64,000 nt of DNA from Anaeromyxobacter sp. Fw109-5 (GTDB lineage: Bacteria > Myxococcota > Myxococcia > Myxococcales > Anaeromyxobacteraceae). The notes under the pieces were generated by a model. That model saw nothing but the letters and a program-made list of their open reading frames with translations. It did no database searches and was not told the origin of the DNA. The position numbers and the translations under genes were made by a program. The DNA is taken from assembly GCF_000017505.1 (NCBI RefSeq), contig NC_009675.1, forward strand, positions 1,612,001-1,676,000, read 5' to 3'. Of the stretch, positions 1-8,359 are shown piece by piece. Position 1 is the first letter of the stretch. Every line of letters starts with the position of its first letter.

Positions 1-379
1 CGCGCGCGATGAACGCCGCCCGCGGCACCACCACCGCCGCGCGGGCGAGGAACCCGGGGGAGCGCAGGTTCCCGCGCAGGGCGCGGGCCCAGGCGCGCAG
101 GTAGGCGATCGGTCGCCTCCTGAGCCAGTGCAGCTGCGCGGCGACGACCTCGCCCGAGAGCCCGCGGTGGTAGCGCGTCCGGGCCACCATCTCCTCGGCG
201 CCCGGATGGCGTGGCCCGGGCGCGGCGCCCAGCAGCGGGTAGACGTCGATGTCCAGCCCCTGGCGCCGGAGCTCGAGCAGCTCGTGCAGGATGAAGGTCT
301 CGGTCGGCGCCGGGAACCAGGACATCAGGTACGCGACGCGCCCGCGGCGCGCCTTCGGCTTCGGCTCGGTGTCGGGCAT
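1..379 (-). CDS. Glycosyltransferase, N-terminal part (cut by window edge)
   Basis: Reading leftward from the ATG at 379, the frame is open to the window edge (126 codons). The N-terminus reads MPDTEPKPKARRGRVAYLMS followed by WFPAPTETFILHEL, a typical opening of group-1/GT4 glycosyltransferases of exopolysaccharide pathways, where an acceptor-binding Rossmann fold starts with a short beta strand and the P.TETFI motif. A GGGGGAG ribosome-binding site lies about ten bases upstream of the start. The first 55 bases overlap the end of the upstream glycosyltransferase gene, so the two are probably translationally coupled. The catalytic C-terminal half is outside the window, so donor and acceptor cannot be judged. 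Confidence 0.75.
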   Translation of the reverse strand, partial: MPDTEPKPKARRGRVAYLMSWFPAPTETFILHELLELRRQGLDIDVYPLLGAAPGPRHPGAEEMVARTRYHRGLSGEVVAAQLHWLRRRPIAYLRAWARALRGNLRSPGFLARAAVVVPRAAFIAR

Positions 380-1635
380 CGGCTCTCTGCTCCCCCGCCG
401 GCCGCCGGCTCGTTCCGGCGAAGCCGCGAGTAGACCTCCAGGAAGGTGTCGGCGACGCGATCGAGCCCATAGCGGGCGGCGACCTCGTCGCGCGCGGCCC
501 GCGCCCGCTCGCGCGCGTCCGGCTCGCGCAGGGCCTCGAGCAGTCCCGCCGCCAGCGCGTCCGGGCGCTCGGGGGGCACGAGCCGGCCGGTCACTCCGTC
601 GCGCAGCACCTCGACCGAGCCGCCCACCGCGGTCGCCACGGCGGGCACCCCGCACGCCATCGCCTCGAGCAGCGCGACCGGCATCCCCTCGGTGCGCGAC
701 GGCAGCACCGCCGCGTCCGCGGCCCGCACGAAGGGCGCCACGTCGGGGGCGGCGCCGGGGAGGGCGACGGAGTCGGCGACGCCGGTCCGGCGCGCGGCCT
801 CCTCGAGGCGCGCGCGCTCCGTCCCCTCGCCGAGCAGCCACAGCCGGGCCGCGGGGAGCCGCGCGACGACCGCCGGCCACGCCGCGAGGAGCAGGTCCAC
901 GCCCTTCTCCGGCGCCAGCCGTCCGGTGTAGACGACGAGCGGTCCCGGGGGGAGGCCGAGCGCCCGGCGGAGCGCGCCGCGCTCGTCCGGATCGGCAGGC
1001 CGGAAGCGATCGAGCTCCACGCCGTTCGGGATCGTGAGGATGCGCTCCTCCGGGACCCCGGCTCCGCGCAGCTCGGCGTGGATCGGTCCGCTGATGGCGA
1101 CGAAGGCGTCCGCCCGAGCCACCGTCGCGCGCAGCCGCAGCCGGCCGAGGGCCGTCGACGAGAGGACTCCCACGTCGCCGATGGTCCCGCAGGCGTGCGG
1201 GTTCAGCAGGACGGGCGTCCCGGCGAGCGCCTTGACGAGGAGGGCCGCCGACGAGGGCGACAGGAGCTGGTGCGCGTGGACCACGTCCACGCGGGGCGTG
1301 AGCGACGCCACGAGGCGCGCCGCGCCGGCGACGTACGCCAGCGTCGCGAGCGGCCCGGACGAGCCCGGCGGAGCCCCCACGCGGTGCACGTGAAGGCGCC
1401 CCTCGACGGCGTGGAGCGGATGGCCAGCCGCGCGGCGGGTCACGACGTGCACCTCCGCGCCCTTCGCCGCGAGCGCGCGGGACAGCGAGAACGTGTGGCT
1501 CTGGATGCCGCCGACGGACGGCGGATAGAGGGCGGTCAGCATGGCCACCCGGACGATCGGGCGCGCCGAGCTCCCCGCGCCGGTCGCGTCGGTCACGGCC
1601 CCGCCGGGCGCTGCGCAAAGCTCGGCTCGAAGCAT
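325..1635 (-). CDS. Glycosyltransferase family 4 protein
   Basis: The protein of 436 residues has the two-Rossmann (GT-B) layout of GT4 enzymes: MLTALYPPSVGGIQSH near the N-terminus, VYTGRLAPEKGVDLLLAAWP at the domain junction, and the nucleotide-sugar binding EX7E region EGMPVALLEAMACGVPAVAT near the C-terminus. It probably transfers a sugar from a nucleotide donor to a surface polysaccharide or lipid. The start at 1635 is preferred because AGGGAG stands about six bases before that ATG. A start at 1542, just before the first beta strand, is possible but has no convincing ribosome-binding site. The gene is divergent from the next glycosyltransferase and overlaps the start of another, suggesting a surface-polysaccharide cluster extending beyond the left edge. 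Confidence 0.85.
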   Translation of the reverse strand: MLRAELCAAPGGAVTDATGAGSSARPIVRVAMLTALYPPSVGGIQSHTFSLSRALAAKGAEVHVVTRRAAGHPLHAVEGRLHVHRVGAPPGSSGPLATLAYVAGAARLVASLTPRVDVVHAHQLLSPSSAALLVKALAGTPVLLNPHACGTIGDVGVLSSTALGRLRLRATVARADAFVAISGPIHAELRGAGVPEERILTIPNGVELDRFRPADPDERGALRRALGLPPGPLVVYTGRLAPEKGVDLLLAAWPAVVARLPAARLWLLGEGTERARLEEAARRTGVADSVALPGAAPDVAPFVRAADAAVLPSRTEGMPVALLEAMACGVPAVATAVGGSVEVLRDGVTGRLVPPERPDALAAGLLEALREPDARERARAARDEVAARYGLDRVADTFLEVYSRLRRNEPAAGGGAESRCPTPSRSRRRAAGASRT

Positions 1636-1753
1636 CGGTCTCCCTGTCGAGGTGAACGCTCGTCTGCTGACGCCGTGAAAGGAAGGACCATCTTCGGGAA
1701 GGGCGGGTCGTGCACGGCGTGCCGAGATTCGTCCGGGAGGGGGGACCTGCCGT

Positions 1754-2995
1754 TTGCGCATCGCCGAGATCATCAACTCGTTCGACATCGGAGGCGGAGA
1801 GGTCCAGCTGCTCGAGCTCCTGCGGGGGCTGATGCGGCGACATCGACTCTCCGTGCACGCGCTCGAGCTGCGCGGGCCGCTCCTCCCCAGCGTCCGCTCT
1901 CTCGGCTTCGAGCCGGACGGGCATCCGCTCGGCGGCTCGCTCGCCAGCAGGGGGGCCCTGAGGGCCATCGCGGAGCTCGCGCGCACCTTTCGCCGGGACG
2001 CGGTGCAGGTCGTGCACGCGCATGACTTCTACTCCGCGTTCGTCGCCGTCCCCGCCGCGCGGCTGGCCGGGGCCGGGGTGGTGGTGGGGCGGCTCGACCT
2101 GGGGCACCTGCAGAGCCCCGCGCAGCGGGCGGTCCTCGCCGGGCTGTCACACGCCGCGGACGCGGTGATCGCCAACTGCGGCGCCATCTTCGACCTCGTC
2201 ATCGGCGACGAGCGGGTGCCGCCCGAGCGAGTCTCGCTCATCCGGAACGGGATCGACCTCGCCGCGTTCGACGCCGCGCGCGAGCGTCCGCTCGCGCTGC
2301 CGCTGCCGGAGACGACCGGGCGTCCGCTCGCCGTCATCGTCGCGAACATGCGCCACGAGGTGAAGCGGCAGGAGGACTTCCTCCGCGCGGTATCCCTGGC
2401 GCGCCGCGAGCGGCCGGAGCTCGCCGCGTTCCTCGTCGGCGAAGGTGAGCGCGTCGACGGGCTGAAGGCGCTGGCGGCGAGGCTCGGCCTGGAGGGCCAC
2501 GCGTTCTTCCTCGGCCGGCGCCCCGACGTGCCGGCCGTGCTCGCCCGCGCCGCCGTGGGCGTGCTGTCGTCGGCCCAGGAAGGGCTCTCGAACGCCGTCA
2601 TCGAGGGGATGGCGGCTGGACTGCCGATGGTGGTCACCGACGCGGGCGGGAACGGCGAGCTCGTCCGGGACGGGGAGCGCGGCCTCGTCGTCCCGGTCGG
2701 CCAGCCGGAGGCGCTCGCGCGCGCCATCGTCGAGGTGATCTCGGAGCCGGAGCGCGCGCGGGCCTTCGGCCAGGCCGGCCGGCGGTTCGTGGAGCGCGAG
2801 ATCACCGTGGACCGGATGGTCGCCGAGCACGAGCGGCTGTACCGGCGCGTCGCGGCGGAGCGTCCCGGCCTGGCGCGCTCCGTGGCGCGGGCCGGCGGCG
2901 GCGCGCGGCGGGTCGCCACCGGCGGACTCGGCTTCCTGCGACACCGGGCGGCGGCGCGGGCGGTCGGCGATGGCTCCGCGCGCGACCTGCGCTGA
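1754..2995 (+). CDS. Glycosyltransferase family 4 protein
   Basis: This 413-residue GT-B glycosyltransferase starts MRIAEIINSFDIGGGEVQLL, the usual N-terminal strand and glycine loop of GT4 enzymes. VIVANMRHEVKRQEDFL marks the start of the donor domain, and EGLSNAVIEGMAAGLPMVVT is the EX7E donor-binding motif. The start is a TTG at 1754 preceded by a GGGAGGGGGG stretch. The last 30 or so residues are Arg/Gly/Ala-rich and probably disordered. It is transcribed away from the neighbouring glycosyltransferase and converges on the SDR gene with only 3 bases between the stops. The substrate cannot be told from sequence. Confidence 0.85.
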   Translation: MRIAEIINSFDIGGGEVQLLELLRGLMRRHRLSVHALELRGPLLPSVRSLGFEPDGHPLGGSLASRGALRAIAELARTFRRDAVQVVHAHDFYSAFVAVPAARLAGAGVVVGRLDLGHLQSPAQRAVLAGLSHAADAVIANCGAIFDLVIGDERVPPERVSLIRNGIDLAAFDAARERPLALPLPETTGRPLAVIVANMRHEVKRQEDFLRAVSLARRERPELAAFLVGEGERVDGLKALAARLGLEGHAFFLGRRPDVPAVLARAAVGVLSSAQEGLSNAVIEGMAAGLPMVVTDAGGNGELVRDGERGLVVPVGQPEALARAIVEVISEPERARAFGQAGRRFVEREITVDRMVAEHERLYRRVAAERPGLARSVARAGGGARRVATGGLGFLRHRAAARAVGDGSARDLR

Positions 2996-2998
2996 CCC

Positions 2999-4009
2999 TC
3001 ACGCGGTGGGGCCGACCCCGGGCGCCGCGAGCGCGCGCTCGATGTCGCGGCGCGCGTATCCCTCGGGCCTGTCCGAGGGAGGGTGGGCGAGGAAGCTCGC
3101 GACGATCTTGCCGAGGTAGATCTCGAGCGCCTCGTGCCGGAAGCCGAGCTCGGCGTGCGCGCGCGACGGGTCGAGGAACGACATCCACCGGCCGCTGTAG
3201 GGGGAGAGCCGCAGCGGCTCGAGGCCTGCTGCCCGGATCTTCTCGGAGGGGATCGCGACCACGTCGGCGCGGCTGCCGAGGTGGTGCCGCAGGATCGCCA
3301 TGAGCTCGGCGAGGGTCGGCGTCTCGTGCTGCGCGACGTTGTAGGCCTTCCCGAACGTCTCGGTGCGGCCGAGGAGCTCCGCGAGGAAGCGCGCCACCTC
3401 GCCGCCGTAGACGTGCCGGACGCGGTGCTCGCCCCCGTCCGGCAGGATGACGGGACCGCCGTCCACGAGCCGCCAGAGGTACGTCTCCAGGCGGCGGTGG
3501 TAGTCGCGCTCGCCGTTCACCATCGGGATGCGCACGCGCGTCGCCGGGAACCCGCTCGCGGCGTGGGCCTCGGCGAGCGCGTCCTCGCAGGCGCGCTTGC
3601 CGAGCCCGTACTCCCAGTCGGCGATGTCGGCGGGATCCGGAGGCCTTCCCATCACCCGCCCGTCGTAGTCCTCCTCCCGCGCCGGCCGCGGCGCCTCCTC
3701 GCGCACCAGGTAGACCTGGCCCGTCGAGACCATCACGTAGTGGCCGCAGCCGGCGAAGAGCTGCGAGGCGCGCCGGCCGTCCTCTCCCGTGAACGCGGCG
3801 AGATCCACGACGGCGTCGAAGCGGCGGCCCTGCAGCAGGCGGTCGAGGTCGCGCGAGGTGCGGTCGGCGACGATGCGATCGACGCGCCCGCCGAACGGGT
3901 CCGCCAGGCGGCCGCGGTTGAGGAGCGTGACCTGGTGGCCAGCGGCGAGGAGCCTGAACCCCAGGAGCCAGCCGACGAACCGGTTGCCGCCGATGACGAG
4001 GACGTCCAC
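2999..4009 (-). CDS. NAD-dependent epimerase/dehydratase family protein (extended SDR)
   Basis: The 336-residue protein starts VDVLVIGGNRFVGWLLGF, where GGNRFVG is the glycine-rich dinucleotide-binding loop of an extended short-chain dehydrogenase. DAVVDLAAF follows the third strand, and YGLGK supplies a candidate YxxxK catalytic pair. The family acts on nucleotide-sugars or similar substrates and uses bound NAD(P). The start is a GTG at 4009 with GAGGAGGGG about seven bases upstream. An upstream in-frame extension has no domain content. It lies between a glycosyltransferase and an amino-acid decarboxylase, so a polysaccharide role is plausible but unproven. Confidence 0.8.
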   Translation of the reverse strand: MDVLVIGGNRFVGWLLGFRLLAAGHQVTLLNRGRLADPFGGRVDRIVADRTSRDLDRLLQGRRFDAVVDLAAFTGEDGRRASQLFAGCGHYVMVSTGQVYLVREEAPRPAREEDYDGRVMGRPPDPADIADWEYGLGKRACEDALAEAHAASGFPATRVRIPMVNGERDYHRRLETYLWRLVDGGPVILPDGGEHRVRHVYGGEVARFLAELLGRTETFGKAYNVAQHETPTLAELMAILRHHLGSRADVVAIPSEKIRAAGLEPLRLSPYSGRWMSFLDPSRAHAELGFRHEALEIYLGKIVASFLAHPPSDRPEGYARRDIERALAAPGVGPTA

Positions 4010-4109
4010 GCAGGGTCCCCTCCTCGCTCGTACGTGCCCCCGCGCCCGGGCTGGCGTCAAGGAGGAAAGCGGTCCCCCCGGCGAGCCGGGGATGGGGCAG
4101 ACTCCGCGG

Positions 4110-5522
4110 ATGACCCCCGAAGAGTTTCGGCGCCTCGGCCACGCGCTCGTCGACTGGATCGCCGCGTACCGGGATCGCCTCCCCACGCTGCCGGTGATGA
4201 GCCAGGTCGAGCCCGGCGCCATCCGGGCGCGCTTCCCCGAGGAGCCGCCCGCGGAGGGCGGCCGGCTCGCCGAGGCGGTCGCCGCGCTCGACGACGCGGT
4301 CCTCCCCGGCATCACGCACTGGAACCACCCCGGCTTCTTCGCCTACTTCCCCTCGAACACGAGCCTCGCCTCGGTGCTCGGCGACCTCGTCGCCGCCGGG
4401 CTGGGGGCGCAGGGGATGAGCTGGCAGACCTCGCCCGCCGCGACCGAGGTCGAGGAGGTGGTGATGGGCTGGCTCCGGCGGATGATCGGGCTACCGCCCG
4501 CGTTCGCGGGGGTCGTGCAGGACACCGCCTCGACCGCGACGTTCACCGCCCTGCTGTGCGCCCGCGAGCGGACGAGCGGCTTCTCCCAGAACGGCGCGGG
4601 CCTGCAGGGGGGCGGGGCGCCCCTCGTCGTCTACGCCTCGGACCAGGCGCACAGCTCGATCGAGAAGGGCGCGCTCCTCGCCGGCTTCGGGAAGGCCCAC
4701 CTGCGGCTCGTTCCGACGGACGACGCGCACGCGCTCCGGCTCGACCTCCTGGGGCGCGCCATCGCCGACGACCTCGCCGCGGGCCTTCGCCCGTGCGCGC
4801 TGGTCGCGGCCACGGGCACCACCGCCACGACCGCCCTCGATCCGGTGGCCGGGATGGCGGACCTCGCCGAGCGCCACGGGCTGTGGCTGCACGTCGACGC
4901 CGCGCTCGCCGGGACCGCGATGGTGCTGCCGGAGTGCCGCTGGATGTGGGCCGGCGTGGAGCGGGCGGACTCGGTGGTCTTCAACCCGCACAAGTGGATG
5001 GGGATCGGCTTCGACTTCAGCGCCTACTTCGTGCGCGACCCGCAGCACCTCGTGCGCGTCATGAGCACGAACCCGTCCTACCTGCGCACCGCCCACGACG
5101 CCGTGGTCAACAACTTCCGGGACTGGGGCATCCCGCTCGGCCGCCGCTTCCGGGCGCTGAAAGGCTGGTTCCACCTCGTCGACGAGGGCGTCGCGGCGAT
5201 GCAGGCGCGCCTCCGCCGCGACCTCGCGAACGCGGCGTGGCTGAAGGAGCAGGTGGACGCGGCGCCCGGCTGGGAGCGGCTCGCGCCGGTGCCGCTCCAG
5301 ACCGTCTGCCTGCGCCACGTGCCCGCCGGCGTCGCCGACGAGCGCGCCCTCGCGGAGCACAACCTCGCCATCGCGCGGCGGGTGAACGAGGGCGGCCGGG
5401 CGTACGTGACGCCGAGCGTCCTCAAGGGGCGCCAGATGATCCGCGTGTCCGTCGGCGCGGCGGCCACGGAGCGCCCCGACGTCGAGCGGGTGTGGAGGGA
5501 GCTGCGGGAGGCGGCGGGGTAG
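4110..5522 (+). CDS. Pyridoxal-dependent group II amino-acid decarboxylase (aromatic-L-amino-acid decarboxylase type)
   Basis: This 470-residue protein is the usual length for the aromatic-amino-acid/glutamate decarboxylase family of fold-type I PLP enzymes. NHPGFFAYFPSN, QTSPAATEVEEVVMGWL and VVQDTASTATFTALL match conserved family blocks. HVDAALAGTA supplies the PLP-nitrogen-binding Asp, and FNPHKWMGIGFD carries the Schiff-base lysine. The family usually has HVDAAYAGSA, so the Tyr-to-Leu and Ser-to-Thr changes may alter substrate choice. The ATG at 4110 is chosen because MTPEEFRRLGHALVDWI is the standard family N-terminus; an ATG at 4092 would add six residues. The next gene begins nine bases downstream. 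Confidence 0.85.
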   Translation: MTPEEFRRLGHALVDWIAAYRDRLPTLPVMSQVEPGAIRARFPEEPPAEGGRLAEAVAALDDAVLPGITHWNHPGFFAYFPSNTSLASVLGDLVAAGLGAQGMSWQTSPAATEVEEVVMGWLRRMIGLPPAFAGVVQDTASTATFTALLCARERTSGFSQNGAGLQGGGAPLVVYASDQAHSSIEKGALLAGFGKAHLRLVPTDDAHALRLDLLGRAIADDLAAGLRPCALVAATGTTATTALDPVAGMADLAERHGLWLHVDAALAGTAMVLPECRWMWAGVERADSVVFNPHKWMGIGFDFSAYFVRDPQHLVRVMSTNPSYLRTAHDAVVNNFRDWGIPLGRRFRALKGWFHLVDEGVAAMQARLRRDLANAAWLKEQVDAAPGWERLAPVPLQTVCLRHVPAGVADERALAEHNLAIARRVNEGGRAYVTPSVLKGRQMIRVSVGAAATERPDVERVWRELREAAG

Positions 5523-5530
5523 GGGGGACG

Positions 5531-6229
5531 ATGCGTCTCGACTCGGAGCTGCAGCGGCTGCTCGTCGGCCGTTGCTCCGATCCGATGATCCCGTTCGGAA
5601 CGAGCGGCGTCCGGCTTCACCGAGAGGTGATCCCGCCGCTCGAAGCGCTGGTCGCCGCCGCGGCCGGCGAAGGCATCGGGCTCGAGGTGGCGAGCGGGTT
5701 CCGCGAGTTCGATCGGCAGGCGAAGATCTGGAACGAGAAGGCACGCGGAGAGCGTCCGCTGCTCGACGCCGCCGAGTCTCCGGTCGATGCGAGCCAGCTG
5801 TCACCCGAGCAGCGCGTCTTCGCCCTCCTTCGGTGGACCGCGCTCCCCGGAGCGAGCCGCCACCACTGGGGCACCGATCTCGACGTGTTCGACCGAAGCG
5901 CGTTGTCGCCCGGGGCCGAACCGCTGCTCGAGCGGCGCGAGGCGGAGCACGGCGGGACGTTCGCGCGTCTACATGCGTGGCTCGACGAGAACCTCGATCG
6001 CTTCGGGTTCTTCCGGCCCTATGACCGGGACCGGGGAGGCGTGAGGCCCGAGCCGTGGCACCTCAGTTACGCTCCTGTGTCGCGTCACCTGCAGGAGGCG
6101 TTCTCGCTCGAGCTCCTGCAAGGCGTCCTGGGAGGTACCGAGCTCGAGTTGAAGGAAGTGGTGCTCCGGCACATCGAGACCATCTACGCACGATACGTGG
6201 ACAACGTAGCGACCTCCTCCCGAGCGTAG
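5531..6229 (+). CDS. M15-family D-alanyl-D-alanine carboxypeptidase (VanY-like)
   Basis: The 232-residue protein carries the zinc peptidase signature of the M15B/VanY family. SGFREFDRQAKIW (about 55-67) is the substrate-loop block; SRHHWGTDLDVF (109-120) supplies the SxHxxG...D zinc ligands His111 and Asp118; EPWHLSY (174-180) supplies the third ligand His177 and the catalytic glutamate. It would trim D-Ala from peptidoglycan stem peptides. No signal peptide is visible, unusual for a cell-wall enzyme; it may be cytoplasmic or exported another way. A GGGGGG tract precedes the ATG at 5531. The stop codon lies inside a REP-like repeat (6219-6252), so the last residues (SSRA) come from the repeat. 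Confidence 0.85.
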   Translation: MRLDSELQRLLVGRCSDPMIPFGTSGVRLHREVIPPLEALVAAAAGEGIGLEVASGFREFDRQAKIWNEKARGERPLLDAAESPVDASQLSPEQRVFALLRWTALPGASRHHWGTDLDVFDRSALSPGAEPLLERREAEHGGTFARLHAWLDENLDRFGFFRPYDRDRGGVRPEPWHLSYAPVSRHLQEAFSLELLQGVLGGTELELKEVVLRHIETIYARYVDNVATSSRA

Positions 6230-6252
6230 CCTACGGAGCGGAGTCGAGGGAC
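6219..6252. repeat. REP-like palindromic repeat overlapping the vanY-like stop codon
   Basis: The sequence CCCGAGCGTAG, a short palindromic centre, then GGAGTCGAGGGAC matches, in reverse orientation, the ends of two repeats inside clpA (52631-52681 and 52721-52771) and one at 60806-60850. The TAG stop of the upstream gene is part of the repeat. Confidence 0.55.
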
Positions 6253-6298
6253 CCCCGACCTCGACCTTGTCACTCATCGCGAGGACGTGGGAGCGCGT

Positions 6299-6442
6299 TT
6301 CCCCTCGAACCTCGTCAAGCGGGCAACGTTAACCCACCGCAACGGTGACTCGCGTGGCTCGCAAGAGCTACCGCTGGAGATAGCAAGAACGCATAGTGAA
6401 TGCCGCGAGACGCTTGCGCGACTTTCCTCGGACCTGCTCTCG
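6299..6442 (-). repeat. Left arm of a long inverted repeat flanking the GGGGTC array
   Basis: Read on the minus strand, this stretch matches about 6741-6906 over roughly 140 bases, including CCTCGAACCTCGTCAAG, the GCTCGCAAGAGCTA block and CTTTCCTCGGACCTGCTCT. The same module occurs in cassette B (33715-33860). It contains a small hairpin, GCTATC/GATAGC around TCCAGC in the right arm. Identity is judged by eye at roughly 80-85 percent. Confidence 0.7.
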
Positions 6443-6453
6443 GGGTGGGGGTG

Positions 6454-6579
6454 GGGGTCGGGGTCGGGGTCGGGGTCGCGGTCGGGGTCGAGGTCGAGGT
6501 CGAGGTCGGGGTCGGGGTCGGGGTCGGGGTCGCGGTCGGGGTCGAGGTCGAGGTCGAGGTCGGGGTCGGGGTCGGGGTC
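6454..6579. repeat. GGGGTC hexamer array with a duplicated 54-bp higher-order unit
   Basis: Twenty-one uninterrupted hexamers run from 6454 to 6579. The order is four GGGGTC, one GCGGTC, one GGGGTC, three GAGGTC; this 54-bp unit (6454-6507) is repeated exactly at 6508-6561, and three GGGGTC follow. The plus strand has runs of four guanines separated by TC, which fits the G-quadruplex pattern. Cassette B has only two hexamers at the equivalent place. The open frames across the array read as low-complexity peptides in every frame and are not genes. Confidence 0.95.
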
Positions 6580-6740
6580 TCTTCATTCGTCACATCCCAC
6601 GGCGACAGCACGCGCGCGCGGGGTTGTGTGCCGCCGCTCGACGCAGAGGGCTCGGGCATCGAGGGGAGAAGCGCCCGGTTCCCGGCGCGCCTCGGGCATG
6701 GCACGCGGCGGGTCTTCGTCGCCGTCGGCGCGAGGACTGG

Positions 6741-6906
6741 ACGAGCGGGCAGAGCAGGTCCGAGGAAGTTGCGCGCACGTCTCCGCCCATGCCGGCGTTC
6801 ACTAATAGTCCCCGCTATCTCCAGCGATAGCTCTTGCGAGCCACGCGAGTCCCAGTTGCGGTGGGTGAATGTTGCCCTCTTGACGAGGTTCGAGGCGAAA
6901 CGTGCT
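6741..6906 (+). repeat. Right arm of the long inverted repeat, part of the HNH leader
   Basis: This stretch is the inverted partner of 6299-6442 and lies within the conserved leader of the HNH gene. It includes AGCAGGTCCGAGGAAG, the hairpin GCTATC-TCCAGC-GATAGC and CTTGACGAGGTTCGAGGCGA. In cassette B the same leader occurs only once and is not mirrored. Confidence 0.7.
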
Positions 6907-7085
6907 TCGACGTCCGCGGCACGTCGAGAGCACGCTCCTCGCGAGCGCAGGCAGGTCGCACCGTGCGCGTCCGGCGCACCGCGTGGACGGCGAAGGGGCG
7001 GGCCCGGAACGCAGCGCAGGCGCGAGCCTGGTGCGTTCCAGGAGAGCCGCAAATCGCGTGTTACGAAGTGCACAGGAGGTGCACC

Positions 7086-8252
7086 ATGCCCGCGATCGCC
7101 CCTTCCGCCCTCGACTCGACCCTGCTCGCCCAGCGCCTGCGCGAGCTCGCCGGCCAGGAGCGCGACGTCCAGGTCGAGTTCCTCCTCCACCTCGAGGTGT
7201 TCGATCGCCGCCGCGCCTACGTGGAGGCCGGCTACCCCTCGCTCTGGGCGTATTGCCTGGAGGTGCTCCACCTGCGCGAGGGCGCGGCCGGGCGACGCAT
7301 CCAGGCGATGCGGGTGCTGCGCCGGTTCCCCAGTCTCGAGGGCGCGCTTCGGGATGGCCGCCTTTGCATCTCCACCGTCCAGCTGCTCGGCCAGGTGCTG
7401 ACCGAGGAGAACCTGCCCGACCTCGTCGCCCGGGCCGCCTACCGCACCAAGGCCGAGGTGGATCACCTCGTCGCCTCGCTCCAGGCGCGCACGGCTCCGC
7501 GGACGGGCCTGCGCAAGCTGCCCGACCGCGCCTCAGCCGCGAGCGCCCCGGCGCTGCCGCTGGCGACAGTCCATGCCGGACCTGCCGAGCCGCAGGAGGC
7601 GATCCCCGCGCCGGCGGCGGCTGGTGGGTCGCTGCCGCCCACGGTCTCCGCGCTGCCCGACGTTCCTCGCCCGAAGGCGCGGGCGGAGACCCGCGCCGTG
7701 AGCGAGAGCGGCTGGTCGCTGCGGGTCACCATCGACCGGGGCTGCAAGGAGGACCTCGAGACGCTCACCGCGCTGCTCTCGCACAAGATCCCGGACGGCG
7801 ATCTCGCGGCGGTGCTCCGCGAGGCCATCCGCTGCGCCATCGAGACGCACGGCAAGCGCAAGGGCGCGATCGCGCCGGAGCGGCAGCGGAAAGCGGACGG
7901 GGACCCACGGCCCTCTGCCGAGCGCGCCGCGCCCACGGGCACGATCCCGGCGATAGTGCGGCGCGAGGTCTGGAAGCGCGACGGCGGACGCTGCGCCTGG
8001 GTCGCTCCGGACGGGCGGCGCTGCAACAGCCGCTGGCAGCTGGAGCTCGACCACATCCACCCGCAGGCCCTGGGCGGACCCTCGACGGTCGAGAACCTCC
8101 GAGTCGCCTGCAAGTCGCACAACCTGTTGCACGCCGAACAGACCTACGGGCGCGAGCACATGGACCGCTTCCGTCGCATGGGCGTCGCCGGGGTGACGCC
8201 AGATGCCAGCGGGGCGCCACCAGCGCCGCAGCAGGCCCTGTGGGGACCGTGA
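7086..8252 (+). CDS. HNH endonuclease (multi-copy family), copy A
   Basis: The 388-residue protein has an alpha-helical N-terminal part (about 1-150, beginning MPAIAPSALDSTLLAQRL), a variable Ala/Pro-rich linker (about 155-205), a middle helical region and a C-terminal HNH nuclease domain. The HNH core is RCAWVAPDGRRC, LELDHIHP and then NLRVACKSHNLLHA, giving the catalytic Asp-His and the Asn/His of the beta-beta-alpha-metal fold plus cysteine pairs likely to bind zinc. The ATG at 7086 has a perfect AGGAGGTGCACC before it; the in-frame extension upstream is not conserved in frame in copy B, supporting this start. The second copy (32355-33530) is nearly identical outside the linker and C-terminal tail. 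DNA cleavage is inferred from the fold; the biological target is unknown. Confidence 0.85.
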   Translation: MPAIAPSALDSTLLAQRLRELAGQERDVQVEFLLHLEVFDRRRAYVEAGYPSLWAYCLEVLHLREGAAGRRIQAMRVLRRFPSLEGALRDGRLCISTVQLLGQVLTEENLPDLVARAAYRTKAEVDHLVASLQARTAPRTGLRKLPDRASAASAPALPLATVHAGPAEPQEAIPAPAAAGGSLPPTVSALPDVPRPKARAETRAVSESGWSLRVTIDRGCKEDLETLTALLSHKIPDGDLAAVLREAIRCAIETHGKRKGAIAPERQRKADGDPRPSAERAAPTGTIPAIVRREVWKRDGGRCAWVAPDGRRCNSRWQLELDHIHPQALGGPSTVENLRVACKSHNLLHAEQTYGREHMDRFRRMGVAGVTPDASGAPPAPQQALWGP

Positions 8253-8359
8253 CCCGGGCCTACGGAACGGGAGCAAAGCCGACCGCAGCGTCTTCCGGCG
8301 ACGCCGATCCGCGGCGACTCCGCCCCTCGGGCCTCCTCGTAGCCCGCCTTTCCCTCGCT

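Noticed and set aside
3083-6229. Plus-strand open frame of 1048 codons ending in the VanY-like domain
   Set aside because: Only the last 232 codons carry a recognisable domain. The rest is antisense to the SDR gene and out of frame with the decarboxylase.
6454-6579. CRISPR array
   Set aside because: Units are six bases long and contiguous with no spacers. No cas gene is in the window.
6834-7085. In-frame N-terminal extension of HNH copy A
   Set aside because: The same leader in copy B is shifted by small indels so the extension is not conserved, and the ATG at 7086 has a perfect ribosome-binding site.
6315-7466. Open frames of 70-380 codons across the GGGGTC array and leader, on both strands
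   Set aside because: They read as low-complexity dipeptide repeats in all frames, lack ribosome-binding sites and are not conserved in frame between the two cassettes. The stop-free length is a by-product of GC-rich repeats.
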